The notes beneath the pieces were generated by a model. That model had not been told where the DNA came from and did not search any database. It saw only the letters and a program-made list of their open reading frames with translations. 64,000 nucleotides of DNA, from assembly GCF_900445255.1 (NCBI RefSeq), contig NZ_UAPU01000005.1:817001-881000 (forward strand), in the 5' to 3' direction. Position 1 is the first letter of the stretch. Each line of letters starts with the position of its first letter. The DNA is from Anaerobiospirillum thomasii (lineage in GTDB: Bacteria > Pseudomonadota > Gammaproteobacteria > Enterobacterales > Succinivibrionaceae). Of the stretch, positions 1-9,416 are shown one piece after another. The position numbers and the translations under genes were made by a program.

Positions 1-64
1 CCCTCATTCTGTAACTCTTTGGATCATCATTTAAATCTTTAATTCTTTGTTTAATATTGGTCAT
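1..64 (-). CDS. Start of an unidentified CDS, cut by the window edge
   Basis: An ATG read leftwards from position 64 opens a frame of 21 codons (starting MTNIKQRIKDLNDD) that runs off the window without a stop. An AGGAG ribosome site lies about 8 bases upstream, in the 27-base gap after the zinc-ribbon gene at 92-886, so the two are probably co-transcribed. Given that neighbour, a transposase or integrase subunit is a reasonable guess. The 21 residues do not identify a family. Confidence 0.5.
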   Translation of the reverse strand, partial: MTNIKQRIKDLNDDPKSYRMR

Positions 65-91
65 TTATAGAATCTCCTATAAAACAAATGA

Positions 92-886
92 CTAAGAGCT
101 GTCATCTGGCTCTTTGATTATCATGTTATTGCAGGAGATCACCCAATTATGTTTTAGGTGTATGGGTGGGTCGTTGACAAACTGTGAGCAACAGTAGACA
201 CCAAAAATTCTAAATTTGTTTTTTCCTTGTATATCAAAAGTTTTGCCTCTGGTTTTAACAGGTGCCCTGTTAAAATTTAAACTATAAGTTTCAAAAACAT
301 TTTGAGCATGAGATAGCACCGTTTCAACGGGCATTGATAGGTGTTTTCCTAAGGGACCAAGAGCTTTTATGACAAAATATCTAAAATTAACGTACTCTTC
401 TTTGAGCTTGTGTAAAAGCTTACTCTGAGATATATATAGCTTTATTCTTGGCCATGACAGGTTAGTGTGATTAAACTGTCCCTTTAAATGCAGTATCTCT
501 TTATTGGCCTTGGCAAGATCTTCTGCTGTGTCTGACTGTACTCTTAAACCTGGGCAGGCATAATCAGGCAGCAGAACATGGGTTGCTTTATTGCTGTTAC
601 CTTGAGGATCTTTGCCTGATGTTATGTCACGGCATTTTTCTTTATTGGGACAGGTTAGAATCTGCAGGTGAAAGATCTTTGTAGGAGTTCCGTGGCGAAT
701 GTCTTCAATATGCTTTTTATAACCGGTTATACCATAACGTATCATAGGCTGACCGCAATACCGGCATTTGACCACAACGCCCGGCTTTAGCGTAAGCACT
801 GGTACTAGCTCACGCTTCCCGGTTTTATTTGATTTTCTGTATACCTCTTTAACAAGAGTATCTTCTTCTGCTACAATTATTGCCAT
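92..886 (-). CDS. Zinc-ribbon transposon-type protein (DUF6431-like)
   Basis: This 264-residue protein has a zinc-ribbon pattern: CRYCGQ near residue 42 and CPNKEKC near residue 79, followed by the motif THVLLPDYACPG. The layout of a cysteine-rich ribbon and then a conserved LLPxxxxP motif resembles DUF6431 proteins and the zinc fingers found at the N-terminus of several transposases; this is from memory of the family, not a search. The remainder is rich in Lys and Arg, as expected for a DNA-binding protein. An AAGGCG ribosome site precedes the ATG. The gene runs into a second short-spaced gene at the window edge, which fits a two-gene mobile element. No catalytic DDE set can be assigned in the part seen. 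Confidence 0.5.
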   Translation of the reverse strand: MAIIVAEEDTLVKEVYRKSNKTGKRELVPVLTLKPGVVVKCRYCGQPMIRYGITGYKKHIEDIRHGTPTKIFHLQILTCPNKEKCRDITSGKDPQGNSNKATHVLLPDYACPGLRVQSDTAEDLAKANKEILHLKGQFNHTNLSWPRIKLYISQSKLLHKLKEEYVNFRYFVIKALGPLGKHLSMPVETVLSHAQNVFETYSLNFNRAPVKTRGKTFDIQGKNKFRIFGVYCCSQFVNDPPIHLKHNWVISCNNMIIKEPDDSS

Positions 887-910
887 GAAGACGCCTTGTG
901 CGTTTTTGGG

Positions 911-954
911 CGGGACACTATTTTTAGGGCGTTAATCTAAAGGGTAGTGTCCCG
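911..954. repeat. Inverted repeat CGGGACACTA / TAGTGTCCCG
   Basis: A perfect 10-base inverted repeat has arms at 911-920 and 945-954 and a 24-base centre. It lies 25 bases upstream of the zinc-ribbon gene start. It could be the end of the mobile element, an operator of the zinc-ribbon gene, or a hairpin. No U-run follows it, so a terminator is less likely. Confidence 0.55.
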
Positions 955-1446
955 CGGCATTTCTAAAACTGTCTTTTCCTAAATCATAGCAAAGCATCTG
1001 TACCTTTTTCTGCATTTTTCAACGTAAGGTAACCTCTATTTCCAAATTTTTAACAAAAAATAGGCCCAGACTGGGTTTTGACAAAAAGTGAGCAGAATGT
1101 GGTGACTTTAAAGAAGAGCAAGAGGAATCAATAAAAGATAGGCAGAAAACTCGACAAAGATATGAGCTAAATTAATGACAGATTAATAGAGCACTGACAC
1201 ATATACACCTCAAAAAATGTCAAAAGTGGGTTAAATATATTCATATTTTAGATAAAATTATTCAAGTGAAATCTGATCTAGTTCTCATTTATTCATGTTT
1301 GCTTTATTTTTCTTTGAAATTTTGCATATTTTGTCAAAATATTTCACATATTTATCTCTTTATGCTTATATAACTGATTTATATGAGTATAATTATAATA
1401 TTTAGGGCTTATAAACTGTATTTTTATGATATTTACGGGGTTTTAG
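955..1446. other. Intergenic region with a possible transposase tail remnant
   Basis: About 490 bases without a convincing gene. At about 1090-1173 on the plus strand an open stretch reads ECGDFKEEQEE and then a charged tail ending RQRYELN before a stop. That resembles the end of a transposase cut off from its body, but the call is weak. The rest, 1190-1446, is strongly AT-rich and probably holds the promoter of the DeoR-family gene. Confidence 0.3.
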
Positions 1447-2205
1447 ATGTTAATTCGTGACAGACAGGAGCAAATACTTCGTTTAGTCAATGAAAAAACA
1501 AGACTTGCTTATGCAGATCTAACAAAAATAATAGGAATATCTGACTCTACTTTAAGAAGAGATTTGAGCGAACTCCAGAAAAAAGGTCTTTTAAAGTTAG
1601 TCCGCGGCGGCGCCGAATCATCATGCGCCATGTTAGGCCGTGGCGAAGAGCTGATCGATAGAAGATATCATTTAAATTCATGTGAAAAGGAAATAATAGG
1701 CCAAAGGGCTGCCAAATTAATCAAACCTGATGATCTTGTTTTCATAGACTCAGGCTCGACCACTGAAAAAATGTGTGAATTTATTAAAGAGCGCAAAGCA
1801 ACCTATATAAATATTGGCCTAAAACACGTAATGATACTCTCAAGATCGGGTCTTAATGCCATCATTGCGCCTGGCAAAGTCAAACAGCTTACAGAGGGCC
1901 TGCAGGGTGGCTTTACAATTGACTTTCTAAGTCACTTTAATTTCAGTATTGCCTTCTTTGGTGCTCTAGGTATAAGTGAAAAAGGAGGCTTATCAACAAC
2001 AGATGGTGAGGATGCAATTATCAAATCTGCTGTAATAAACAGATCTGCTAAATCATATGTGCTCTCAGATCATTCAAAATTTGGTCTTGATACTGCAGTT
2101 TCCTTTGGTAGCCTCAATAGTTTAACCATTATTACCAACCCAGGTCCACACGTAACCAATTATAAAGATAAAGCAAACTTTATTGTGGCAAATAAAAATA
2201 ATTGA
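1447..2205 (+). CDS. DeoR-family transcriptional regulator
   Basis: This 252-residue regulator has the DeoR layout. An N-terminal winged helix-turn-helix (residues about 1-57) contains the pattern STLRRDLSELQKKGLLKLVRGGA. The C-terminal domain is of the sugar-phosphate-sensing type, with DSGSTTEKMCEF near residue 100 and the typical SDHSKFG near residue 210. Family members repress sugar or nucleoside catabolism genes and are released by a phosphorylated intermediate. No metabolic gene is adjacent on the same strand, so the target is unknown; the next gene is a convergent nitroreductase. The ribosome site before the ATG is weak (GGGG). The gene stands alone and ends at a shared hairpin. Confidence 0.88.
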   Translation: MLIRDRQEQILRLVNEKTRLAYADLTKIIGISDSTLRRDLSELQKKGLLKLVRGGAESSCAMLGRGEELIDRRYHLNSCEKEIIGQRAAKLIKPDDLVFIDSGSTTEKMCEFIKERKATYINIGLKHVMILSRSGLNAIIAPGKVKQLTEGLQGGFTIDFLSHFNFSIAFFGALGISEKGGLSTTDGEDAIIKSAVINRSAKSYVLSDHSKFGLDTAVSFGSLNSLTIITNPGPHVTNYKDKANFIVANKNN

Positions 2206-2330
2206 GATCCAAGATAGAAAACGAATAAATAAGAATTGACTTAAAAAATCAGCTATCTTTTCAACCAACTTTTCATTTTCTAAGTAAAAGAACACATATC
2301 AGGCCCTTTATCAGTACTGATTTGCATAAA

Positions 2331-2366
2331 ACTCAAGGCTACACATTAAGATGTGATAGCCTGAGT
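2331..2366. terminator. Long hairpin between convergent genes
   Basis: ACTCAAGGCTACACAT pairs with ATGTGATAGCCTGAGT around a TAAG loop, with only a pair of single-base mismatches. It lies between the ends of the DeoR gene and the nitroreductase gene and probably terminates both. There is no long T-run on either side. Confidence 0.6.
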
Positions 2367-2384
2367 TGTAACTTAGATACTATC

Positions 2385-2903
2385 CTACAGATAGCTAACC
2401 ATAAGCTTTGGATCTTTTCTTAATACAGAATGTCTTTCAGGTGATGGTGGAATATCCTGAGGATCTGCATAGCCAAGCATTAAAGTTAAATGCGGATAAT
2501 GATTTTCTGGCAGATTTAGAAGCTCTGAAACCTTCTGTGGCTCATAGGAGCCTACAATGGTTGAGTCAAGACCAAGATCGGTAGCCTCAAGTGCCATGTG
2601 CTCAGCAACAATAGACAGATCAGCAAGACCAAAATCCATATTGTCATGACGGCGCACCCATGTTTCTTTTACATCTGTGCATAAAACAATACCTACAGGA
2701 GCATTAGTCAGTTTGCCAAAACTCTGCAGCTGTTTTAATTTTTCACCTTTGACAACATACAGATGATATGGCTGATAGTTACAGGTACTAGGAGAAACAA
2801 GACCTGCCTCAATTATTGTTTCAATTGCCTCTACGCCTACAGCCTTCTTGCTGTACTCACGACATGAATAGCGCTTTTTGGCCAGCTCTAAAAAACTTTT
2901 CAT
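2385..2903 (-). CDS. Nitroreductase family protein
   Basis: This 172-residue protein carries the FMN-nitroreductase signatures: RYSCREY at residues 11-17 for the flavin phosphate, SPSTCNYQPYHLYVV near residue 37, and a C-terminal LMLGYAD segment. The family reduces nitro groups, quinones or flavins with NAD(P)H and works as a cytoplasmic homodimer. It is shorter than NfsA or NfsB (about 217-240) and closer to the small anaerobe members, whose substrates are mostly unknown. The start at 2903 has an AGGAGC ribosome site. Downstream lies a terminator hairpin and then purC on the same strand. Confidence 0.85.
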   Translation of the reverse strand: MKSFLELAKKRYSCREYSKKAVGVEAIETIIEAGLVSPSTCNYQPYHLYVVKGEKLKQLQSFGKLTNAPVGIVLCTDVKETWVRRHDNMDFGLADLSIVAEHMALEATDLGLDSTIVGSYEPQKVSELLNLPENHYPHLTLMLGYADPQDIPPSPERHSVLRKDPKLMVSYL

Positions 2904-2925
2904 TACAGCTCCTTAAAATAATTTT

Positions 2926-2952
2926 AAAGGCTACCTTTTTCTGGTAGCCTTT
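2926..2952 (-). terminator. Terminator hairpin after purC
   Basis: A perfect 10-base stem, AAAGGCTACC with GGTAGCCTTT, separated by 7 bases, lies between the purC stop at 2971 and the nitroreductase start. On the minus strand it is followed by an AT-rich run. It separates the two transcription units. Confidence 0.75.
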
Positions 2953-2970
2953 GATTTATCTTTATATTAT

Positions 2971-3681
2971 TTACAGAGGGCAACCTATACGGTGTGCTAC
3001 CTCTTCATAGGCCTCGATAACGCCGCCTAAGCCCTGACGGAAACGGTCCTTATCAAGTTTCTTTCTGGTCTCTTTATCCCATAAACGGCAACCGTCTGGT
3101 GAGAACTCGTCACCTAAAATCAGTTTACCATCATAGATACCAAACTCAAGCTTGTAGTCAACAAGAATAAGACCGGCTTTGTCAAAGAGCTCCTTTAAAA
3201 CTTCATTGATCTTGAATGAAAGACGACGCATTTCATCGATCTGCTCTTTGGTGCCCCAGCCAAATGAAATGATGTGTGAATCATTAACCATTGGATCGTG
3301 CAGCTCATCATTCTTTAAGAAGAACTCAAAGGTAGGTGGATTTAACTCAAGACCTTCCTGCACACCAAGTCTCTTGCAGATTGAGCCTGTTGATACGTTA
3401 CGTACCACGCACTCTACAGGAACCATATCTAGCTTCTTGACAAGGCACTCTGTATCTGAGAGTAATTCCTCTACGTGAACAGGAATACCAGCCTCTTCTA
3501 ACTTCTTCATAATGAAGTAGTTGAAGTGATTGTTTGTTCTGCCTTTACGATCAAGCTGCTCGATGATTTTGCCATCAAAAGCAGATGTATCGTTACGGAA
3601 AAGCATAATGTAGTGATTTGGATCATCAGTCTCATATACAGATTTGGCTTTTCCGCGGTAGAGTTCTCTCTTCTTTTCCAT
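2971..3681 (-). CDS. purC: Phosphoribosylaminoimidazole-succinocarboxamide synthase
   Basis: PurC joins aspartate to CAIR with ATP, giving SAICAR in purine synthesis. The 236-residue protein aligns by eye along its length with E. coli Pur[14 protein letters not shown] near the start, [33 protein letters not shown] in the middle and [17 protein letters not shown] for aspartate and CAIR binding. A TTG two codons upstream (3687) is possible, but the ATG at 3681 has the better placed GGGAA ribosome site. bamC lies upstream on the same strand, as in E. coli, but here 347 bases separate them. Confidence 0.97.
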   Translation of the reverse strand: MEKKRELYRGKAKSVYETDDPNHYIMLFRNDTSAFDGKIIEQLDRKGRTNNHFNYFIMKKLEEAGIPVHVEELLSDTECLVKKLDMVPVECVVRNVSTGSICKRLGVQEGLELNPPTFEFFLKNDELHDPMVNDSHIISFGWGTKEQIDEMRRLSFKINEVLKELFDKAGLILVDYKLEFGIYDGKLILGDEFSPDGCRLWDKETRKKLDKDRFRQGLGGVIEAYEEVAHRIGCPL

Positions 3682-4028
3682 TTTCAAGTTCCCAAAAGTT
3701 TAGGTTAAAGAAATCAATACGACTATTATATACCCTAAGATAAATATTCTTAACAGCTTTTGTAATTAAATTTAAAGTCTTCCTTGTTAAAAGGCCAAGG
3801 ACTGCCTTTTACTTTATAAAAGACCTATTTAAAAACAGTAAGTTACTTAAAATACTCTTTTGTCTGATACAAAGAATCAAAACTTTAGACAAAAAGCTAC
3901 ACTATGGTTCTAAAAGCAAAAAAGCTTTTAAATAACAAAAGAGCAGGCTTTGGCTACATTTTATAAACCATAGCCTCTGGACTTAATAAATTTTATCTTC
4001 ATGATTAAAAAATATTAAACTACAGATT
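3682..4028. other. Intergenic region between bamC and purC
   Basis: About 350 AT-rich bases that should hold the purC promoter. A hairpin at 3945-3976 (AGGCT T TGG paired with CCA T AGCCT) may end the bamC transcript. No PurR-like operator or open frame is evident. Confidence 0.4.
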
Positions 4029-5189
4029 TTACATAAAGGATGACATGTCAAACTTGCTGTAATTTTCAAAGCCCTTGACCAGAGCCTTTGACATGCCTGG
4101 GTAGAGAGCTGAGATCACAGTGGTCTTTAGAGGTTTGTCATCACCGTCATAGAAGGTCACAATGCTCTTGTCGCCTTCAACTGCAATACGGATAATGTAC
4201 TCGCCAGATTCAAGATTGAATGCATCAACCCCCTTTTCTGCAAAGAACTCATAATCCTCTTCATCATACTCAACACGTATGGTTGAATTTGAAATAGAGT
4301 ACTCTTTAATTACAAATGAGTACTGAGGCAGTACCTGACGTATGACCTCCCAAACACTCTCATATGGGGCATTTATAATAAAGCAGTCCTGATCATTGCT
4401 GTCACGGCCCAAGATTACAGAGACTTCATCTGGAATTGATATTAAAGCTGTATTTACAGTATCAATGGTATGAATAATCTCGTTGGCAAATCCTGTGGCA
4501 AAGCGCTGCTGCTCAATTGGTGAGAGAATATTATCCATACTCTTGCCAGATGAGAGCATAGTCATGGAGCCAATGAGTGAGGTGGCAATACCTATTGAAT
4601 TGTCAGCGCTGCGACCAATACGTATACGATATACCTGACGGTACCTATAGCCATAGGACTCAGAATCAAGTCCTGTATAAGGTTTGCCATATTCATTAAA
4701 GTCAGCGGCCACAGTGGTAAGCTCATAGGCACCAGATGTAACCTGACCTGGACGTACACCCATGGTCATAAGCACCTTGCCAAGAAGATCCCAGGCTTGC
4801 TGTTCTGAGTGTATGGCATGAGGACCATCAGGTCTGAGCCAGACAATAGCCTCGTTATTAGCCCACTGACTGTCAACTCCCATCTCTGAGCGTATAGGCA
4901 CAATAGGAGCTCTGATATCCATATCCTCGCCGGTAGGACCGTAAGATACTGCCACATCAGGAATGTTTAAAGAGTTATCAGCAGCCGGGGCATCAAGACC
5001 TGCAGGAACAACAAGCTGATCTGGTGCATCCTTTACTATCTCATGCTCATAATAGCCTGTAGGCTCTCTTAATGAAGTGTCAAGCTCGCCACTGAAATAC
5101 TGATAGTACTCACCCACAGCACCACAGGAGGATAAGGTCATGGTGGTAAACACAGCTAGAGCTGATGCGCTAAATTTATACTTGTACAA
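4029..5189 (-). CDS. bamC: Outer-membrane assembly lipoprotein BamC
   Basis: BamC (NlpB) is a lipoprotein of the BAM complex, which folds beta-barrel proteins into the outer membrane. The 386-residue product begins with a lipoprotein signal ending in LSSC, with the modified cysteine at residue 22. The tail shows the two repeated helix-grip-type domains, one starting near residue 125 and one near residue 265 (DCFIINAPYESVWEVIRQVL). E. coli BamC is 344 residues, so this one is slightly long. Its place upstream of purC matches the E. coli dapA-bamC-purC order, which supports the call. dapA is absent; rfbB lies 36 bases upstream on the same strand. Confidence 0.87.
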   Translation of the reverse strand: MYKYKFSASALAVFTTMTLSSCGAVGEYYQYFSGELDTSLREPTGYYEHEIVKDAPDQLVVPAGLDAPAADNSLNIPDVAVSYGPTGEDMDIRAPIVPIRSEMGVDSQWANNEAIVWLRPDGPHAIHSEQQAWDLLGKVLMTMGVRPGQVTSGAYELTTVAADFNEYGKPYTGLDSESYGYRYRQVYRIRIGRSADNSIGIATSLIGSMTMLSSGKSMDNILSPIEQQRFATGFANEIIHTIDTVNTALISIPDEVSVILGRDSNDQDCFIINAPYESVWEVIRQVLPQYSFVIKEYSISNSTIRVEYDEEDYEFFAEKGVDAFNLESGEYIIRIAVEGDKSIVTFYDGDDKPLKTTVISALYPGMSKALVKGFENYSKFDMSSFM

Positions 5190-5225
5190 AACAGTGCTCC
5201 TGAATTATTGTCTGTTTATTCTTTT

Positions 5226-6308
5226 TTATCGGCTGCTAAAATCCATAAGTCTGTTCTTTAGCGGACGCCACCAGTTTTCATTGTCTATATACCATCTGAT
5301 GGTAAGTTCAATACCTCTTGCAAAATCAAGAGATGGTTTGAATTTCAAATCGTCATTGGCAAATGTAGGATCAATGGCATAACGTCTGTCATGACCTGGT
5401 CTGTCAGTTACATGCACTATAAGATCTCTGCTGCTTTTACCGCAGGCTATGGCTGACTTTGCAAAACGTTCAACCAATGCCGGCTCTGATTTTAGCATAT
5501 CATCAAGTCTGTCGCAGATCGTATGTATAACCTCAAGATTGGTAAGCTCAGCTCTGCCGCCGATATTCCATGTGCCCTCATGTGCTCTGCTATCAATAGC
5601 CAGATCAATGGCTCTTGCATGATCTTCGACAAAAAGCCAGTCTCTTATCTGTCTGCCATCGCCATAGACAGGAACATTAAGACCATCTAAAAGATTGGTT
5701 ATACAAAGAGGTATAAGCTTTTCAGGGAACTGACGCGGGCCGTAGTTGTTTGAACAGTTGGTTACTGTTGCATTTAAACCATAGGTATGGACATAGGCTC
5801 TGACCAGACAGTCAGAGGCGGCCTTTGAGGCGCTATATGGTGAATTTGGCCTGAAAGGATTGGTCTCTTTAAAGGCAGGATCCTCAGGTGCTAAAGTGCC
5901 ATAAACCTCATCAGTTGAGATATGGTGAAAATGTCCTGTGCATACATTGTCCTTTATAAAATACTTTCTGGCAGCCTTTAGAAGATTATGCGTACCTTCA
6001 ACATTGGTTTTAATAAAGGCATCTGGTCCAGCAATGGATCTGTCAACATGAGACTCGGCTGCAAAGTGCACAATGGTGTCAATCTTATACTGCTCCATAA
6101 TGGAGTTGACTTTGAGCTCATCTAGAATATCACCGTGCTCAAAGTAGAAGTTTTTTGTGCCTATGAGCGGCTTTATGGTTTCTATGATTGAGGCATAGGT
6201 AAGAGCGTCAAGCACTACAATGGTATCATCAGGTCTTAAATCTCTGTGATAAAAGACATAGTTAGATCCTATAAAACCAGCTGCTCCGGTTACAAGAAGA
6301 TTGGACAT
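5226..6308 (-). CDS. rfbB: dTDP-glucose 4,6-dehydratase
   Basis: RfbB turns dTDP-glucose into dTDP-4-keto-6-deoxyglucose in the dTDP-rhamnose pathway. The 360-residue protein is an extended SDR: the NAD motif TGAAGFIGSN at residues 7-16, the STDEVYG motif near 131-137 with the catalytic Asp-Glu, YSASK (the YxxxK pair) at 158-162, and NNYGPRQFPEKLIP downstream, which is typical of RfbB. It sits between a small unknown gene and bamC on the minus strand, with short gaps. The companion reductase gene rfbD lies at 49.1-50.0 kb; rfbA and rfbC are not in the window, so the pathway genes are scattered. Confidence 0.95.
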   Translation of the reverse strand: MSNLLVTGAAGFIGSNYVFYHRDLRPDDTIVVLDALTYASIIETIKPLIGTKNFYFEHGDILDELKVNSIMEQYKIDTIVHFAAESHVDRSIAGPDAFIKTNVEGTHNLLKAARKYFIKDNVCTGHFHHISTDEVYGTLAPEDPAFKETNPFRPNSPYSASKAASDCLVRAYVHTYGLNATVTNCSNNYGPRQFPEKLIPLCITNLLDGLNVPVYGDGRQIRDWLFVEDHARAIDLAIDSRAHEGTWNIGGRAELTNLEVIHTICDRLDDMLKSEPALVERFAKSAIACGKSSRDLIVHVTDRPGHDRRYAIDPTFANDDLKFKPSLDFARGIELTIRWYIDNENWWRPLKNRLMDFSSR

Positions 6309-6356
6309 ATTAAATCCCGTTATACTTAAAAGGGCAGTTAAACTGCCCTGACTGCA

Positions 6357-6815
6357 TTAGTTTCCATCTGTGCGCAAAAGTGGCTTTTGCAGATAGGTGA
6401 ACAGATTGTTGCTTACCATATTGAGCACCTCTTTTATCGAGTTGAGCTCAGGATCATACTGATTGATATAGGTAGGCTCACTGTCCTCTGCATCATAGTA
6501 GCATACAGAAGAAAATACAGCATCCACATCTGAATTAGACATTGTAAGTGAACAGCGAAAATCAATAAATCTATCCACACCAGCCTGAATTAAAAGAGGA
6601 TCGCGCATTACCTTTCTAAAGTTGATAACACCGATTTTTCTGTCTTCAAGATAGATGTCATTAGGTTTAACGCCTGATTTGAGCCAGTGTTCTGCCTTAT
6701 CAAATGATCTCTCAAGTGGAGTCTCTGCATGCATGGAAAAAGCAACTTCAAAATCGCTACCCATAGGAGCGCTGGCTGCAACCTCTTCAGTTTGTTCAAA
6801 TTCATTATCAGACAT
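6357..6815 (-). CDS. Hypothetical protein between glnS and rfbB
   Basis: This 152-residue acidic protein was not recognised. It has no signal peptide or membrane segment. The first 25 residues look disordered (Glu, Ala and Ser rich); the body (residues about 25-145) alternates predicted strands and helices, with a segment FEVAFSMHAETPLE and a central VINFRKVMRDPLLIQAGVDRF. The gene follows glnS by 21 bases and precedes rfbB by 48, so it is probably part of one transcript with glnS. Its ATG has a weak GGAG-type site upstream. Function unknown. Confidence 0.75.
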   Translation of the reverse strand: MSDNEFEQTEEVAASAPMGSDFEVAFSMHAETPLERSFDKAEHWLKSGVKPNDIYLEDRKIGVINFRKVMRDPLLIQAGVDRFIDFRCSLTMSNSDVDAVFSSVCYYDAEDSEPTYINQYDPELNSIKEVLNMVSNNLFTYLQKPLLRTDGN

Positions 6816-6836
6816 TTTAAACTCCTTAAATGTAAG

Positions 6837-8513
6837 TTAAGCCACTACTTTCTTGGTTTCACGCAGTGCCACGGTTAAATTGAATACAGGCTGTGAAGGC
6901 TTGAAGTGTTTTGAATCGACACAAAAATAACCCTCACGCTCAAACTGGAAGCTCTGACCTACCACAGCATCCTTTAAAGACAGCTCCAAGGCAGCATCCT
7001 TGATAATCTCAAGAGAGTTTTCATCAACTGTTGATAAGAAATCATCAAAGGCAGCAGGATTTGGCTCCTTGAACAGACGTGAGTACAGATACACATCGGT
7101 TCTAAAGCAGTTATTTGCATCTACAAAGTGAATTACACCCTTTGGCTTGTGACCTTCAACGTCAGCACCAGCTGAGTGTGGTACAGCCTCGGCATGTACA
7201 CATACAACCCTGCCGTTTTCATCCTTGTCACAGGAGATGGCCTTTATGATATAGCCATGACGCAGTCTGACCTCATGACCTAGCTTTAATCTCTTGTACT
7301 GCTTGTTGGCCTCTTCTCTAAAGTCAGCCTCATCAATATAGATTTCCTTTGAGAATGAAATGCAGCGTGTACCCATCTCAGGATGATCAGGATGATTTGG
7401 TACCTCAAAACTTGTAGCCTCGACACCTTCTTGACCATAGTTTTCAATAATGAGCTTCAATGGACGCAATACGGCCATAGCGCGTGGGGCATTGACATTG
7501 AGATCCTCTCTGATGCATGACTCAAGAGCGCTCATCTCAATGGTGTTCTCCTGCTTGGTCACACCAATGCGGCGGCAGAACTCTCTTATGGAGGCTGGTG
7601 TATAGCCACGGCGACGCAGACCTGAGATAGTGGTAAGTCTAGGATCATCCCAGCCGTCAACGACACCCTTGTCAACTAAAAGATTAAGTTTTCTCTTTGA
7701 GGTGATTGAATACTCAAGATTGAGGCGGCTCATCTCATACTGATGAGGACGGGCCTTGATGGATATATTATCAAGCACCCAGTCATAAAGACGTCTGTTA
7801 TCCTGGAACTCAAGAGTACAGATTGAGTGTGTGATATTCTCTATGGCATCAGAGATACAGTGGGTGAAATCATACATAGGATAGATACACCACTTGTCGC
7901 CTGTCATGGCATGGGCGGCATAGCGTACACGATAGATTACAGGATCACGCATACACATAAATGGAGATGCCATGTCTATCTTGGCACGCAGACAGGCCTC
8001 ACCCTCTTTGAACTTGCCATCACGCATATCCTGAAACAGTCTTGCATTCTCCTCAACAGATCTATCTCTGTAAGGTGAATTGACACCTGGCTCTTTTAGG
8101 GTACCGCGCATATTTTTAATCTGCTCTGGTGTGCTCTCATCAACATAGGCAAGACCCTTTTGAATCAGCTCCATGGCAAAGCCAAAGAGCATTTCAAAAT
8201 AATCTGATGAGTGGCGTATGGCGCCTGACCAGTTAAAGCCCAGCCATTTAACATCATTTTCAATGGACTTTATATATTCCATATCCTCTTTTTCAGGATT
8301 GGTGTCGTCAAAACGCAGATTGCATGTACCGTTGTAATCACGGGCCAGACCAAAGTTCAAGCAGATTGATTTGGCATGACCTATATGCAAATAACCATTA
8401 GGCTCAGGCGGAAAACGGGTGGCCACTGACTGTGTTCGGCCATTTTTTAAATCTTCATCTATGATATCTGTTATAAAATTGCGTGGAATTCTCTCTTCTA
8501 CCTTTTCATCCAT
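6837..8513 (-). CDS. glnS: Glutaminyl-tRNA synthetase
   Basis: GlnRS charges tRNA-Gln with glutamine. The 558-residue protein is a class I synthetase with [17 protein letters not shown] (HIGH motif at residues 43-46), [11 protein letters not shown], and a TSKRKL form of the KMSKS loop near residue 270. The C-terminal beta-barrel anticodon domain is complete. The length is close to E. coli GlnS (554). An AGGAG ribosome site lies before the ATG. It heads a minus-strand run with the small unknown gene and rfbB. GlnS rather than a non-discriminating GluRS fits a gammaproteobacterium. Confidence 0.97.
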   Translation of the reverse strand: MDEKVEERIPRNFITDIIDEDLKNGRTQSVATRFPPEPNGYLHIGHAKSICLNFGLARDYNGTCNLRFDDTNPEKEDMEYIKSIENDVKWLGFNWSGAIRHSSDYFEMLFGFAMELIQKGLAYVDESTPEQIKNMRGTLKEPGVNSPYRDRSVEENARLFQDMRDGKFKEGEACLRAKIDMASPFMCMRDPVIYRVRYAAHAMTGDKWCIYPMYDFTHCISDAIENITHSICTLEFQDNRRLYDWVLDNISIKARPHQYEMSRLNLEYSITSKRKLNLLVDKGVVDGWDDPRLTTISGLRRRGYTPASIREFCRRIGVTKQENTIEMSALESCIREDLNVNAPRAMAVLRPLKLIIENYGQEGVEATSFEVPNHPDHPEMGTRCISFSKEIYIDEADFREEANKQYKRLKLGHEVRLRHGYIIKAISCDKDENGRVVCVHAEAVPHSAGADVEGHKPKGVIHFVDANNCFRTDVYLYSRLFKEPNPAAFDDFLSTVDENSLEIIKDAALELSLKDAVVGQSFQFEREGYFCVDSKHFKPSQPVFNLTVALRETKKVVA

Positions 8514-8771
8514 CGCCTGCTCCTAGCACATAATTACTTAAAAAATATTACAATTCTTTTTACAATTCTAACAAAGGCATTAAAAAGGCTCAAATGTTAT
8601 CGCATCTTAAATGCAAAAATAATGTTAAATACAACAATATTTTGTAAAAAATCCCCGCGCTTTTGATAGAATACACAACTAAATTAAATTTGGACTGTTA
8701 TCTTGGGTGTTTTAATATACATCTAAAACCATAGACTGCAGATCTTGTATATCCACAGAGGAAAGACAAAG

Positions 8772-9116
8772 ATGAGCTTTGAGTCAGAAAAGCTATTTAA
8801 CGACTTCCAGCATTTTGCACGAGGCATACGCCGTTCAGGTGAGTTCTCAATTCGTGAATCAACCATTCTTGAGCAGTGCGGCACAGCCATGATGGAACTG
8901 CATCAGGGCATTCGTCAGCCTGCTGATGAGACAGAAAAAGTATTTTTAGAGCAGCTGCACGGCAGCAATGTTATTACCGATCCTAATGCCAAGGTCTTTA
9001 AAAAATACCTGCAGGTTATTCAGCCACGCAGACTGCACCGTCTGTGCTCAGTTGGTGCTGAAGATGAGATGGGCGGTGATTTTGGCTCATCATCAGATGA
9101 TTCATCTATAGATTAA
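8772..9116 (+). CDS. maoP: MaoP/YifE-like protein (DUF413)
   Basis: The 114-residue protein matches the DUF413 family (E. coli YifE, renamed MaoP): FARGIRRSGEFSIRES near the start, ILEQCGTAMMELHQGIRQP in the middle, a conserved FKKYLQVIQPRRLHRL segment and an acidic serine-rich tail. In E. coli MaoP acts with the maoS site to organise the Ori macrodomain; that role here is inference from family. The ATG at 8772 is preferred over an upstream in-frame start at 8745 because GAGGAAAG lies just before it and because the homologues begin there. A strong terminator follows, so the gene is probably a single unit. Confidence 0.83.
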   Translation: MSFESEKLFNDFQHFARGIRRSGEFSIRESTILEQCGTAMMELHQGIRQPADETEKVFLEQLHGSNVITDPNAKVFKKYLQVIQPRRLHRLCSVGAEDEMGGDFGSSSDDSSID

Positions 9117-9120
9117 TCTA

Positions 9121-9145
9121 AAAAACCGCCTCAGGCGGTTTTTTA
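9121..9145 (+). terminator. Rho-independent terminator after maoP
   Basis: AAAAACCGCC, a TCA loop, GGCGGTTTTT and further T residues: a textbook intrinsic terminator 5 bases after the maoP stop. Confidence 0.92.
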
Positions 9146-9416
9146 ATTGATAAATGAAGTACTTTTATCTGTATTTTAAAATCTTTGGCTATAACGATTA
9201 GAAGAGATTATAGAACCTGTCCTCTATTGCGTATAAGTTACTTATACTTTTTTCTGCCTACTTTATACCTACAATGCACCATTTTTACACTGCACTTTAG
9301 ATTCTTTTATAATGACGCACCAAAACTTTACTTTTTAGCGCAAAAGCCTTGCACCGGACCTAAGTCAAGTATAAGATTTTTTTACAGGTTTATATTTATT
9401 GTTAAGTGGTTTTTAA
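9146..9416 (+). promoter_or_regulatory. lysC leader region with small hairpin
   Basis: About 270 bases lie before lysC. A palindrome GTATAAG-TTA-CTTATAC at 9231-9247 is followed by a T-run and could be a weak attenuator. No lysine-riboswitch core motifs were recognised, and a leader peptide rich in lysine is not evident. The lysC ribosome site (AAGTGG) is weak. Confidence 0.3.

Noticed and set aside
9146-9416. Lysine riboswitch in front of lysC
   Set aside because: The region has the right place and length, but I could not find the conserved core segments of the L box; only a weak AT-rich hairpin with a T-run is visible.
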